DNA of 64,000 nucleotides from Dyadobacter sp. 50-39 (GCA_001898145.1 MKSR01000047.1:62001-126000); one strand, 5' to 3'. Positions 44,248-53,634 are shown, counted from the stretch's first letter. Notes: generated from the letters alone by a model not told the origin. Made by a program: numbers and translations.

Positions 44248-44817
44248 TTAGCTGCCGCTTTCCCCCTTCTTTTTGCTGTTAAATTTTTTCTCGGCTGTTT
44301 TGGCCTTTTCAAAGTCGAGTACCACACCATTGATACAGTAGCGTAGGCCGGTAGGAGGCGGGCCATCGTCAAAAACATGTCCTAAGTGGGATTTGCAGCG
44401 GCCACACATTACCTCTATTCGGTGCATGCCCAGGCTGTTGTCTGCTGCTTCGATAATGGATTTCTTGCTGATCGGCTCAAAGAAACTCGGCCACCCGCAG
44501 CCGCTTTCATACTTGGCGTCGCTTTTGAAAAGCGGATTGCCGCATACAGCACAGTAAAAAGTGCCAATTTCTTTGGAATGCTCGTACTCACTGGTAAAAG
44601 GACGCTCAGTACCTTTCAACCGTGCTACCCGGTAGACTTCCGGCGAAAGGATTTTTTGCCAGTCGTCATCACTTTTTTTAACGGGCGTGCTTTCGGTACG
44701 CGAGTATTCGGGCGCTTTGACGCCCTGCTTGCTTTCTTGGGAAGACGATTGTCCGTAGCAGTTTTGCAGACTGAGAGCAAAAACTCCTGCGATAACTGCC
44801 ATGATGAAGTTTTTCAT
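44248..44817 (-). CDS. msrB: peptide-methionine (R)-S-oxide reductase MsrB, exported
   Basis: A 189-residue enzyme from ATG 44817 with signal/lipobox-like VFALSLQNC, so it is exported and probably lipidated. It reduces Met-R-sulfoxide in envelope proteins. Zinc is bound by CAVCG and CGRCK pairs. The active site has GCGWPSFFEP and the catalytic Cys in LRYCINGVVL; HLGHVFDDGPPPTG is the family signature. There is no fused MsrA domain. Gene is flanked by a terminator at 44196. Confidence 0.95.
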   Translation of the reverse strand: MKNFIMAVIAGVFALSLQNCYGQSSSQESKQGVKAPEYSRTESTPVKKSDDDWQKILSPEVYRVARLKGTERPFTSEYEHSKEIGTFYCAVCGNPLFKSDAKYESGCGWPSFFEPISKKSIIEAADNSLGMHRIEVMCGRCKSHLGHVFDDGPPPTGLRYCINGVVLDFEKAKTAEKKFNSKKKGESGS

Positions 44818-44913
44818 GCGTTTATGATCTGTTTTATATAGATATACGCTAAAAACATCGCGATAGGTCAAACAAATTCCCCGGAATTTATAACAAAAGT
44901 ATCACAAAGCCTG

Positions 44914-45642
44914 TCAGAGGAATACTGACAGGTCCCGCACGCCCAGCTTGCGCGCCGTTGTAAATCCTTCTCCATATTTCACACCGATCGCATGACCCAT
45001 TTCCTGGGCGCGAGCGATGATGAATTCAAGAAATTCGGGTGAGGAAATGTAGCTTTGCGGCTCGCCCTCGCCTTGGTAACCCGGCACATGAAACTGGCTT
45101 TTAAACGCCTTTACAGCCTCGATCTTCTTGTCGTGAAACGCGGTGATGTCAACGATGAAATCTGGATTGATATAACGGTCCTGAATGGAGTGGAATACGT
45201 GTTTAGGTCGCCATGCTTGCTGCTCTTTGCCTTGCTCGTCGTATGTTTTGACCATACGCAGGCCTGAATAAAAGCTCGCCTCGGCTACCAGCGCTCCGCC
45301 GCGACCATGATCGGGATGGCGGTCCTGGACTGCGTTGGTGATTATAATTTCCGGCTGGTATTTGCGGATAAAGGGGATGATCGCTTTCTGATGGGCCTCA
45401 TCGTTTCGGAAAAAGCCATCAGCCAGCCCCACGTTTTCACGCACTTGCACGCCAAGGATACGCGCAGCCTCGATCCCCTCTTGAATGCGGCCTTCGGGAG
45501 TGCCTCTTGTGCCCAGTTCTCCCCTGGTAAGGTCTACGATACCTACTTTTTTTCCCAGCGCGATTTGGGCCAGCAACGTACCAGCGCAGCACAGCTCTAC
45601 ATCATCGGGGTGCGCTGTGATGGCAAGAATATCTAATTTCAT
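44914..45642 (-). CDS. bshB1: bacillithiol biosynthesis deacetylase BshB1
   Basis: A 242-residue PIG-L/LmbE zinc hydrolase that deacetylates GlcNAc-malate to GlcN-malate in bacillithiol synthesis. Motifs are AITAHPDDVELCCAG (zinc site), DLTRGELGTRGTPEGR, which is characteristic of BshB1, and DRHPDHGRGG. Length is the family norm. It is cytoplasmic. It lies 13 bp downstream of the M23-LysM gene on the same strand and may be co-transcribed. Distinguished from the large exported PIG-L protein at 17407 by lack of a signal peptide. Confidence 0.94.
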   Translation of the reverse strand: MKLDILAITAHPDDVELCCAGTLLAQIALGKKVGIVDLTRGELGTRGTPEGRIQEGIEAARILGVQVRENVGLADGFFRNDEAHQKAIIPFIRKYQPEIIITNAVQDRHPDHGRGGALVAEASFYSGLRMVKTYDEQGKEQQAWRPKHVFHSIQDRYINPDFIVDITAFHDKKIEAVKAFKSQFHVPGYQGEGEPQSYISSPEFLEFIIARAQEMGHAIGVKYGEGFTTARKLGVRDLSVFL

Positions 45643-45655
45643 GATCGTTCAGGTA

Positions 45656-46729
45656 TTATTTAATACGCAGCTTTTGACCGATCCGCAGCGTAGCGCGAGT
45701 CGACATCCGGTTTCTGCGGGCAATGGATGAAATACTGACGCCGTAACGGGAGGCGATCGAGCCAAGGGTATCACCCGAGCGCACTTTGTGCAGAATCGAG
45801 CGGGAATACGCCGCCGGAGCATCGCCGGCTTCAAATTCGCTCTTGGTGGATTTACCTCGGATATGACTCCAAGCCGCACTTGTCAAAAGAAAATGGTCGG
45901 ATTTGATTGCTGCACCCGGCCAGTCAAAAATGTGCTCGGGATCGAAGGGATTGCCTTCGTAGCGGTTTTCATAATGCAGGTGCGAGCCGGAGCTTCGTCC
46001 CGTATTTCCGCCCAGGCCAATCACCTCGCCGGCTTTTACCAACTGGCCTGATTCGACTAGCTGTTTGGAAAGGTGGCCGTAAAGTGTTTCAAGGCCATTA
46101 TAATGCCTGATTACTACAAAGCGGCCGTAGCCGCTGCCATCCCAGGCAACAATCCGCACCATCCCGTCATAGGTGCTCCGTACAGAGTCGCCCGTTTCCA
46201 GGTCGATGTCGGTGCCATTGTGCCACCGGCCCCAGCGGTAGGCGAAGTGGGAAGTAACCGGCGTCCGTTCCATCGGGGTAGCCCACATCCGGTTGGAAGC
46301 CTGGTCATAAAGTTTCAGATCTACCGGCTCGTCAAATTCGGCCGGGCTCAGCCCGTAGGGGTTGATCGTGCGCGCGTCCCAGATCACATAATATTCGGCC
46401 GCCTTCACCCATTCATCCGCGACAAGCACAGAGTCTTCTGCGATCACAACTTCGGTGTCCCCTTCGTCAATGGTAGCAGTGTCTTCATTGACGACGGGGT
46501 TAAGCGGTTTGACCGGTTCGAATTGGCTTTGGAATTTCAGGTTGGAGGTTTCTACCTCATACTCGTCTTCTGGCCGAGCGGTGGCTTTGGTGGTAGGGCC
46601 TTCGTTTGAGTTGCTGCTCGATTGGTTGATCCTTGGGTTTTTTCGAAATTTTCCTCGCTCTTGCGCTTGCGTGTTCCAGGAGATCAGACACACGGCCATT
46701 AGCAAACAGACAATAAGCTTTACTTTCAT
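45656..46729 (-). CDS. M23 family peptidoglycan endopeptidase with LysM
   Basis: A 357-residue exported protein (signal LIVCLLMAVCLISWNTQAQ). After a low-complexity linker (residues 20-90) comes a LytM/M23 domain: PVTSHFAYRWGRWHNGTDID (zinc His/Asp), YGHLSKQLVESG, and GSHLHYENRY (HxH). The C-terminal LysM module is HKVRSGDTLGSIASRYGVSI...LRIGQKLRIK. It should cut peptide cross-links in peptidoglycan during growth or division. Some M23 proteins are non-catalytic activators, but both metal motifs are present here. Confidence 0.92.
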   Translation of the reverse strand: MKVKLIVCLLMAVCLISWNTQAQERGKFRKNPRINQSSSNSNEGPTTKATARPEDEYEVETSNLKFQSQFEPVKPLNPVVNEDTATIDEGDTEVVIAEDSVLVADEWVKAAEYYVIWDARTINPYGLSPAEFDEPVDLKLYDQASNRMWATPMERTPVTSHFAYRWGRWHNGTDIDLETGDSVRSTYDGMVRIVAWDGSGYGRFVVIRHYNGLETLYGHLSKQLVESGQLVKAGEVIGLGGNTGRSSGSHLHYENRYEGNPFDPEHIFDWPGAAIKSDHFLLTSAAWSHIRGKSTKSEFEAGDAPAAYSRSILHKVRSGDTLGSIASRYGVSISSIARRNRMSTRATLRIGQKLRIK

Positions 46730-46741
46730 AGTATAATACCA

Positions 46742-46784
46742 AATCAGACTACACTGGTGCTTATTATTCAGCGTAGCCTGATTT
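46742..46784 (-). terminator. imperfect hairpin after trxB
   Basis: AATCAGACTACACTG / CAGCGTAGCCTGATT, a 15-bp stem with two mismatches, 23 bp past the trxB stop and just ahead of the endopeptidase start. No long T tract. Confidence 0.5.
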
Positions 46785-46806
46785 CTATTAGGGGTTGTGC
46801 AATTAA

Positions 46807-47769
46807 TTAAGCTGTTTCTTCTTCGATAATAACGTCCACCTCCCGTTCTACGAGGAATCTCTCAGCGTCCAGCGCAGCCATACAGCCTGTTCCCGCAGCG
46901 GTGATCGCCTGGCGGTAAACGTTGTCCTGAGCATCGCCACAAGCAAAAACACCCTTGATATTGGTGCACGAGCTTCCTTTGATCGTCTGGATATATCCGG
47001 TTTCGTCCATATGGACATAACCTTTGAAAATATCCGTATTAGGTTTGTGGCCGATTGCAACAAAGAAACCGGTTGCTTCCAAAAGTTGCTCTTCGCCCGT
47101 TTTATTATTTTTTACCAACACCGATTCAAGGCCTTCTTCGCCGTTGAGCTTTACTGTTTCGGTATTCCACAGGATTTCGATGTTCGGCAGTGTTTCCAGG
47201 CGCTTCTGCATGATTTTTGATGCGCGCATCTCGTCGCGGCGAACCAGAAGGTATACTTTACGGCAAAGCTTGGCCAGATAGCTGGCTTCCTCGGCAGCAG
47301 TATCGCCCGCGCCTACTACCACTACGTCCTGTCCGCGGAAGAAGAAACCATCGCAAACCGCGCAGGCCGACACACCGTGACCGTTCAATCGTTCTTCCCC
47401 TTCAATGCCCAGCCATTTGGCCGAAGCACCTGTGGAAATAATGACTGCATCGGCAGTAATCTCGTGTTTATTGTCGATGATCACTTTATGGGGATAGCCT
47501 GTAAAATCAACAGAAGTAGCCAAACCGTAACGGACATCGGTTCCGAAACGTTTGGCCTGTTTTTCAAAGTTGATCATCATTTCCGGGCCGGTGATGCCAT
47601 CGGGATAGCCCGGGTAGTTGTCAACTTCGGTGGTGATCGTCAGCTGGCCTCCCGGCTGGGCGCCCTGATATAGTACTGGATTTAATCCCGCGCGGGATGC
47701 ATATATGGCGGCTGTGTAACCGGCTGGGCCGGAGCCGATAATTAAGCAAGAGACTTTCTCGGATGACAT
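46807..47769 (-). CDS. trxB: thioredoxin-disulfide reductase
   Basis: A 320-residue flavoprotein that reduces thioredoxin with NADPH. FAD-binding GSGPAGYTAAIYASRAGL at the N-terminus, redox-active CAVCDG, NADPH-binding VVGAGDTAAEEASYLA, and the C-terminal FAD motif VFACGDAQDNVYRQA are all present. Length and order match low-molecular-weight TrxB. Cytoplasmic. An imperfect hairpin follows the stop, so it is probably separate from the M23 gene. Confidence 0.97.
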   Translation of the reverse strand: MSSEKVSCLIIGSGPAGYTAAIYASRAGLNPVLYQGAQPGGQLTITTEVDNYPGYPDGITGPEMMINFEKQAKRFGTDVRYGLATSVDFTGYPHKVIIDNKHEITADAVIISTGASAKWLGIEGEERLNGHGVSACAVCDGFFFRGQDVVVVGAGDTAAEEASYLAKLCRKVYLLVRRDEMRASKIMQKRLETLPNIEILWNTETVKLNGEEGLESVLVKNNKTGEEQLLEATGFFVAIGHKPNTDIFKGYVHMDETGYIQTIKGSSCTNIKGVFACGDAQDNVYRQAITAAGTGCMAALDAERFLVEREVDVIIEEETA

Positions 47770-47944
47770 GTTAATATAAAACTACTGTTAATGACAAATC
47801 TTCTAGGTTTTGACCGGAAATTCCGGTAGCGCCAGATAACGCGCACCTTGGTGTGTGAACCCGGTCTGCGCCTTATTGTACCTACCAGTACAACACAGCC
47901 AGACTGACAAAAGTGCAAAATTTCAGCCCCGTATGCAAATGCTG

Positions 47945-49864
47945 TTAAAGGATACGCCACTCGATCCTTCGGTTTTTTTGCCGGTTTTCTTCTGAATCAT
48001 TGGGTGCTGTGGGGGCTGTTTCGCCATAACCTTTGGCCAGGATACGGTCGGCCGCAATTCCTGATTGCTGAAGATAATACTGCACTGCCTGAGCACGGCG
48101 TTGTGAAAGTGCCATATTCTCTGTGTCAGATCCCACATCGTCGGTATGGCCCGATATTTCAATTTTAATGGTTTTGTTTTTGTGCAAAAAGTCAGTGAGC
48201 TTATCAAGCTCCACCTTTGACTTATCATCAAGGATGTATTCGCCTGTTTTAAAGAAAATATTATTCAAAACCTCGATTCGGTCTTTCTCGATCGCTTCCA
48301 GAGGAATATCCAGGTCTACAAAGGACCGCTGGTCATCGACGGAAAACGAGAGGCTTTTGAAAAGATAACCCGGCTTCGAGACGTAAAAAGCGTATTCGCC
48401 GCCACTATTCAAAACGGCCAGAAATGAGCCATTCTGGGCATCGGAGGTAAAAGAGCCCACTTTTGTCTGGGTTTTTAGGTCAAAGAGATCAATTTCAGAA
48501 GAAAGCATTGTCCCTGTTTTTTTATCAAACACCTTTCCTTTCGCATGGCTAGTGGGCGTGATGATCTTTTGTAGAGACTCCGGCACACGGAAGGTGTACA
48601 GCAGCGAGCGGCCGCCCCCTTTTTCTGTATTGTCGTCGGTGTAGTAGGCACGTTCTCCGCTGGAAGCGATGAAAAGCCCGACCTGGTCGGAAACAGTATT
48701 GATCGGATAGCCGATGTTGGCCGGTACCGTCCAGAGTGTATCCATTTTTTGCGTGACAAAAATATCAAAACCGCCCATTCCGGGAAGACCGTTCGAAGAA
48801 TAAAACAGCGTCCGGCCATTAGCATGAATGAATGGGGCATTCTCATCGTCGGCCGTGTTGATGGCCTGTCCAAGGTTTTTGGGGGCGTTCCATTGGTTTT
48901 TCTCGTCCAGACGTGTCACCCAGATATCGCGTTTGCCAACCCCGCCTTTCCGGTCGGAAGCGAAGTACAGCGTGTGACCGTCTGCCGATAGCGACGGCTG
49001 AGATTCCCAATCACGGGAATTGACCAGCTGACCAAGGTTAGCCGGCTGACTCCACTCTTTGCCTACCTTATGGGAAATGTACAGATCGCAGCTTCCATGC
49101 CCATCCGCGCGGTTGCAGGCGGTGAAAACCAGCGTTCGGCCGTCAGCGGAGACGGTGCAGGTTCCTTCATTGTTGGGCGTATTGATCGCCTTGGATATTT
49201 CTTCGGGTACATCCCAATAATCAGCCGCGCCGCCACCACCCTTAACACGGCGTGTGAAATAGATATTTTCATCACGGTTTTCTGTTAGGCCGGTAAATAT
49301 CAATGTTTCATCGTCGGCGGTCAGCACCGGAAAGTACTGTGATCCTAAGAAATTGACCGTGTCACCCAAAGACCTCTTGTCAATCGGCAAGGGATTTTTT
49401 ACAGCTTGCTGGGCAAAACGCGAAGACGCTGCCAATCTCTCGGCCAGCCGCGCCAGGCTCGACTTTGCGGGAAAAAGCGCCATGGCCTTCTCAAAATAAA
49501 TCTGAGCCGAATCATAGCGCTGCACGGTGAAGTGGTCGCGGCCAATCCATTGAAAAGCAGGGGCTGACTGAGGTGCGGCTGGTTTGAGGCTGATTGCCTT
49601 ATAGTAGTGCATGCGGACAAGGTCCGTCTTTCTTTGCAGCTCGTAAATCTGCGCCAGGCGCAGGTGAGTATCAAAGCTGTTGGGCTCGATTTCGAGCACC
49701 TTCTCAAATAGTTCTGTTGCTTCCGCGAGCTTGCGGTCCTGCCAGGCCTTTTGTGCCCTGTCGTATACTTGTCGGGCCGAGCGGGATAATGTAACGTCCT
49801 GTGCTGAAGCGGATTGAGATAAGAGAAGGCCTAGTGTGAAGCAGAAAAGAATAACCCGGTGCAT
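47945..49864 (-). CDS. OmpA-family protein with TPR and PD40 propeller (PorE-like)
   Basis: A 639-residue protein from ATG 49864, signal ending near SASAQ. TPR repeats (about residues 25-125, including EATELFEKVLEIEPNSFDTH), a PD40/WD40-like propeller (about 170-430: YFPVLTADDETLIFTGLTEN, QPSLSADGHTLYFASDRKGG), a carboxypeptidase-D-like domain (about 450-520) and a C-terminal OmpA domain (ISGHTDDVGSDTENMALSQRR). This order is that of PorE of the type IX secretion system, but paralogues with other roles are common, so the link is tentative. The OmpA domain should anchor it to peptidoglycan. Confidence 0.88.
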   Translation of the reverse strand: MHRVILFCFTLGLLLSQSASAQDVTLSRSARQVYDRAQKAWQDRKLAEATELFEKVLEIEPNSFDTHLRLAQIYELQRKTDLVRMHYYKAISLKPAAPQSAPAFQWIGRDHFTVQRYDSAQIYFEKAMALFPAKSSLARLAERLAASSRFAQQAVKNPLPIDKRSLGDTVNFLGSQYFPVLTADDETLIFTGLTENRDENIYFTRRVKGGGGAADYWDVPEEISKAINTPNNEGTCTVSADGRTLVFTACNRADGHGSCDLYISHKVGKEWSQPANLGQLVNSRDWESQPSLSADGHTLYFASDRKGGVGKRDIWVTRLDEKNQWNAPKNLGQAINTADDENAPFIHANGRTLFYSSNGLPGMGGFDIFVTQKMDTLWTVPANIGYPINTVSDQVGLFIASSGERAYYTDDNTEKGGGRSLLYTFRVPESLQKIITPTSHAKGKVFDKKTGTMLSSEIDLFDLKTQTKVGSFTSDAQNGSFLAVLNSGGEYAFYVSKPGYLFKSLSFSVDDQRSFVDLDIPLEAIEKDRIEVLNNIFFKTGEYILDDKSKVELDKLTDFLHKNKTIKIEISGHTDDVGSDTENMALSQRRAQAVQYYLQQSGIAADRILAKGYGETAPTAPNDSEENRQKNRRIEWRIL

Positions 49865-50490
49865 TATGGAATGTTCATAAACTTGTGAGTTTGTAACGAC
49901 ATTTTCCATTTAGGATTGTCTTTGATATACGCTATTATCAAAGGCAGCATCGCCTCCTGCTTACTCCATTCGGGTTGTAGCAGCAGCGTGCAATTGGAGG
50001 AAACTTTGCCTGCGTGTTCTTCGGCGAAGTCAAAATCGCTTTTGTTGTATATAATCACTTTCAACTCGTCGGCATTTTCGTATATGTCCGTATGCGGCGT
50101 TTTGAATTTCTTAGGAGAAAAGCAGACCCAATCCCAGTGACCGGTGAACGGATAGACGCCCGAAGTTTCGATGTTGGTCTTAAATCCGGCTGCCTGCAAT
50201 GCGGCCGTGAGCTGATCCAAATTGTACATCAGAGGTTCCCCGCCGGTAATCACTGCCAGGCGGCCCGGGTATTGCAATGCGCCATCGACAATGGCGTTGA
50301 TGCGGAACTGAGGGTGGATGCTCGCATCCCAGGACTCCTTTACATCGCACCAGTGACACCCCACATCACAGCCGCCCAGACGGATGAAATAAGCGGCGCG
50401 ACCACTGTGCTGGCCTTCACCCTGCAAGGTGTAGAAGGCTTCCATCACCGGAAGTTCAGAAGTAACGATGGGCAAAGTTTCGGTAAGCAA
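49864..50490 (-). CDS. queE: 7-carboxy-7-deazaguanine synthase QueE
   Basis: A 208-residue radical-SAM enzyme that forms CDG for queuosine synthesis. ELPVMEAFYTLQGEG, the cluster motif CDVGCHWCD (CxxxCxxC), ITGGEPLMYNLDQL and the C-terminal SLQTHKFMNIP are diagnostic. The frame is open to ATG 50598, but the extra 36 residues are atypical, and a -7-like TACCTTTA on the minus strand (50551-50558) would start transcription inside them; I therefore favour the TTG at 50490. The stop overlaps the OmpA gene start by 1 bp. Divergent from mnmE. Confidence 0.9.
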   Translation of the reverse strand: MLTETLPIVTSELPVMEAFYTLQGEGQHSGRAAYFIRLGGCDVGCHWCDVKESWDASIHPQFRINAIVDGALQYPGRLAVITGGEPLMYNLDQLTAALQAAGFKTNIETSGVYPFTGHWDWVCFSPKKFKTPHTDIYENADELKVIIYNKSDFDFAEEHAGKVSSNCTLLLQPEWSKQEAMLPLIIAYIKDNPKWKMSLQTHKFMNIP

Positions 50491-50618
50491 AATCTTGAAA
50501 ATCTTAATGTTGAAAAAAGTGTAACACGCCCGGGCTCGGGAAAAATCCCGTAAAGGTACAAAATTCAAACTTCCGGCTTTCGATATGGGTTCTATCAAAT
50601 AGTAGCATATTTGCAGTT

Positions 50619-51986
50619 ATGAATACAGTTGTAATACATCAGCAGGAAGTGATTTGCGCGTTGGCAACCCCCTCGGGCGTAGGCGCGATAGGCGTTATAC
50701 GCGTCTCAGGACTGGGCTCGATCGCACTGGTCAATAGTATTTTCAAGGGGAGGGACCTGGAAAGGGTCGAAAGTCACACCGTGCATTTCGGTACTATCAA
50801 TGCCGATGATGAGATCATCGACGAGGTACTCGTTTCTATTTTCAAGACTCCTCGCTCATTTACCAAAGAAGATTCTGTCGAGATTTCTTGTCACGGATCT
50901 GACTACATTATTCGCCAGATATTAAAGTTGCTGATCTCCAACGGTGCCCGTATTGCCAAACCTGGTGAATTCACCCAACGCGCGTTTCTAAACGGGCAGT
51001 TCGACCTTGTACAGGCAGAAGCGGTTGCTGACCTGATTGCTGCCGATTCGCAGGCCAGCCATAAAACTGCGTTAAATCAGCTTCGGGGCGGATTCTCCAA
51101 AAAGCTCGGCTCCCTGCGCTCGGAGCTGATCCATTTCGCTTCTTTAATCGAGCTTGAATTGGATTTTGGTGAAGAAGACGTAGAATTCGCCCAGCGCGAT
51201 GACCTTCGTCGTCTCATCGACGCATTGCTAACGACCATCGAACCGCTTATCAGTTCATTTGACTTTGGTAATGCGATCAAGGAGGGGATTCCCGTAGCTA
51301 TCATCGGCTCTCCGAATGTCGGCAAATCGACGCTTCTGAATGCGCTCTTAAATGAAGAAAAAGCCATCGTCACCGCCATTGCCGGCACTACGCGCGATGT
51401 GATTGAAGACACCATCGTCCTAGAAGGCCTTAAATTCCGCTTTATAGACACTGCCGGTATTCGCGAAACAACCGACGTGGTCGAATCCATTGGTATCGAG
51501 CGTTCAAAGGCGGCGATGGATAAGGCCGATATTGTCATTTTCCTCTTCGATAGTGCTGCGACATTGTCTGAAAACCGCGCATTAGCCGAATTGCTGCCAG
51601 GAAATAAGGAGGTGGTTTTTGTGTTAAATAAAACCGATGTTAATCCTGCGCTGGCTTCCGAGCTAGCTGCTGATTCATCCGACATCATTCCTATTTCAGC
51701 CCAGACGCAGCAGAACTTACCCGCATTGACTTCGAAACTTGTTTCATTGGTGCACGGCCAGGCAGCCGGAGACACCGTTGTGACCAACTTGCGGCATTAT
51801 GAGCATTTGATGAAAACCTCCGACTCGCTTACCGATGTCTTGAATGGGCTAACGCTGGGTGTTACGGGGGATTTTCTGGCGCAGGATATTAGGTTGGCGC
51901 TGCATCATTTGGGGGAGATTACGGGGACGATTGTTACGGATGATTTGTTGGAGAATATTTTTCGTAAGTTTTGTATCGGCAAGTGA
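50619..51986 (+). CDS. mnmE: tRNA uridine-5-carboxymethylaminomethyl modification GTPase
   Basis: A 455-residue protein that with MnmG modifies the wobble uridine of certain tRNAs. The N-terminal formyl-THF-binding domain has ICALATPSGVGAIGVIRVSG and the FLNGQFDLVQAEAVADLI segment. The G domain has GSPNVGKSTLLNALL (G1), AGTTRDVIED (G2), DTAGIRETTD (G3) and NKTD (G4). The C-terminal FCIGK supplies the catalytic Cys. All family elements are intact and length is normal. Divergent from queE, so two tRNA-modification genes share an upstream region. Confidence 0.97.
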   Translation: MNTVVIHQQEVICALATPSGVGAIGVIRVSGLGSIALVNSIFKGRDLERVESHTVHFGTINADDEIIDEVLVSIFKTPRSFTKEDSVEISCHGSDYIIRQILKLLISNGARIAKPGEFTQRAFLNGQFDLVQAEAVADLIAADSQASHKTALNQLRGGFSKKLGSLRSELIHFASLIELELDFGEEDVEFAQRDDLRRLIDALLTTIEPLISSFDFGNAIKEGIPVAIIGSPNVGKSTLLNALLNEEKAIVTAIAGTTRDVIEDTIVLEGLKFRFIDTAGIRETTDVVESIGIERSKAAMDKADIVIFLFDSAATLSENRALAELLPGNKEVVFVLNKTDVNPALASELAADSSDIIPISAQTQQNLPALTSKLVSLVHGQAAGDTVVTNLRHYEHLMKTSDSLTDVLNGLTLGVTGDFLAQDIRLALHHLGEITGTIVTDDLLENIFRKFCIGK

Positions 51987-52398
51987 TTTTAGTAAAACAA
52001 CGATAGATAACAATATAGAAGCGTCTGAAAAATGATGTTAACTTCTAGTGTCGTATAGGGTGTTCAATGCTTAAGATGGCGGGAAATTAGTGACGTTGCG
52101 CGGAGAAAGTTTGCTCAAAAGCCGGATTCGACGAGGCAGCATTAGTGAATTTGTTATTTGAAAGTTACAAAATTCTGCAATTTTGTAACTTTCAAATAAC
52201 ACTTTGGCGAGCTTGTCGGTAAATGGGCGTCTGACAGCGTGTATTATTATGAGTTTTGAGCCTCTTTGAGCTGCAAATGATGCTAATTTGGACGGTAGAG
52301 AATGAGACAGAAAATAAGCTGAGTTGGTTACCGGAGGCGGCGCCTGTAACTGGCGGGGTTATTGCATTCCCAATGAGGAAGATATGTAGATGTAAGAC
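51987..52398. other. intergenic region with long palindrome
   Basis: Contains the perfect palindrome at 52153-52200. No gene is supported; small frames here lack any family feature. Confidence 0.4.
52153..52200. repeat. perfect inverted repeat with 22-bp arms
   Basis: Left arm 52153-52174 begins GTTATTTGAAAG; right arm 52179-52200 is its exact reverse complement, ending CTTTCAAATAAC. The loop is CTGC. It is 167 bp past mnmE and about 200 bp before the RhuM-Fic gene. The arms are AT-rich and lack a T tract, so a simple terminator is unlikely to explain such length. Confidence 0.85.
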
Positions 52399-53370
52399 AT
52401 GGAGAGTAAAATTGAGATTTACCGAAGCCCGGATGGCGAAGCTTTTATCGATGTCGTGTTTGAGCAGGACACCGTTTGGTTGACTAATTCGCAGCTGGTG
52501 ACTCTGTTCGGTTCAAGCAAGGCTAACATAAGTGAGCATATAAAACATATTTTTCAGTCCGAAGAATTGGATGAAGTCGGAACTGTTCGGAATTTCCGAA
52601 CAGTTCAACAGGAGGGAGCTCGGGTGGTAAAGCGCAACCGGATTCACTATAATCTTGATGTCATCATTGCGGTGGGATATAGAGTGAACACGAAGCTGGG
52701 TACTCAATTCCGGCAATGGGCCACCCAGCGGCTAAAGGACTTTCTTGTAAAAGGTTATGCCATTAATGAAGCTAGATTAAGGCAAAAGCAGCAACATATT
52801 GAGACACTACAAGACGGAATTCGGATTCTTAGCCGCGCAATTGAAGAGAAAGCGGGTTTGGAGGATTTGAATTGGCTTGCCACTTTTGCAAAAGGATTAG
52901 CACTGCTAGATGATTACGATCACGAACAACTGGATAAGAAGGGCCGGACTATTCGCCCAGCGATATATCCGGATTTGGCCGAGTACCATGTTGTCGTGGA
53001 AGCGATGAAGGCTGACTTTGATTCAGCAGTCTTTGGAAAGGGAAAGGACGGAAGTTTTCAAAGTGCCATTGCACAAATCGGCAAAGGTTTCGCAGACGAA
53101 GATTTTTACCCATCCGTTGAGGAAAAGGCGGCAACTTTGCTGTACCTGATCATCAAGAATCATAGCTTCGTGGATGGTAACAAGCGTATAGCTGCGGCAT
53201 GCTTCCTGCTCTTTCTAGAAAGGAATAATTTATTGATGTCTGACAATGGAGAACTAGTAATAAGCAACGAAGCGCTTGCCAGCCTTACTCTTTTTGCAGC
53301 AGCCAGCAAGCCGGAAGAGATGGATACCGTGAAAAATCTCATCATTAGTATACTCAACAGAAACCAATAA
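52399..53370 (+). CDS. rhuM: RhuM-family protein with C-terminal Fic/Doc domain
   Basis: A 323-residue protein. Residues 1-120 match the virulence-RhuM domain (IEIYRSPDGEAFIDVVFEQD, VWLTNSQLVTLFGSSKANIS, RNRIHYNLDVIIAVGYRVNT, FRQWATQRLKDFLVKGYAIN). The C-terminal Fic-like domain carries HSFVDGNKRIAAACFLLFLE, close to the HPFxxGNKR core, with His and GNKR present. Fic enzymes transfer AMP or other groups from nucleotides to target proteins, and several act as toxins. No antitoxin gene with an inhibitory SxxxE/G helix is adjacent. It lies in an accessory islet next to pseudogenes, suggesting acquisition. Confidence 0.88.
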   Translation: MESKIEIYRSPDGEAFIDVVFEQDTVWLTNSQLVTLFGSSKANISEHIKHIFQSEELDEVGTVRNFRTVQQEGARVVKRNRIHYNLDVIIAVGYRVNTKLGTQFRQWATQRLKDFLVKGYAINEARLRQKQQHIETLQDGIRILSRAIEEKAGLEDLNWLATFAKGLALLDDYDHEQLDKKGRTIRPAIYPDLAEYHVVVEAMKADFDSAVFGKGKDGSFQSAIAQIGKGFADEDFYPSVEEKAATLLYLIIKNHSFVDGNKRIAAACFLLFLERNNLLMSDNGELVISNEALASLTLFAAASKPEEMDTVKNLIISILNRNQ

Positions 53371-53478
53371 TTTTTGTATCCTAACTGGTTCTTTGCTTGT
53401 TAATTAATTGATAATGAGTGTGATGAATATTTTGTATTGGCAAATAAGTAGATATAAAACCCGTAAATAAAAATATGT

Positions 53479-53522
53479 AAACGGCTGAAAATTAGATGTT
53501 TGATCTGAATTTTCAGCCGTTT
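53479..53522 (+). terminator. strong hairpin terminator after rhuM
   Basis: AAACGGCTGAAAATT / AATTTTCAGCCGTTT, a perfect 15-bp stem followed by TCTTTT, about 110 bp after the rhuM stop. Confidence 0.8.
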
Positions 53523-53554
53523 TCTTTTGCTCTTCTCCTGCTGATTTACTGATT

Positions 53555-53576
53555 TTTGTCCCTCATTTGTCCCTCA
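53555..53576. repeat. tandem 11-bp repeat TTTGTCCCTCA
   Basis: Two adjacent exact copies between the rhuM terminator and the oxidoreductase pseudogene. Possibly a boundary or attachment-like scar of the islet; no integrase is near. Confidence 0.5.
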
Positions 53577-53634
53577 AGACAAGTTGGTTTTGCAAAGGCC
53601 GGTTTTTTAGATAAGCAATGCTTCTACGGGAAGT

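Noticed and set aside
52256-52483. 75-codon frame as an antitoxin for rhuM
   Set aside because: It overlaps the rhuM start in another frame and has no DNA-binding or inhibitory motif.
53555-53576. Tandem 11-bp repeat as a CRISPR or integration site
   Set aside because: Only two adjacent copies, no spacer, no integrase or cas gene in the window.
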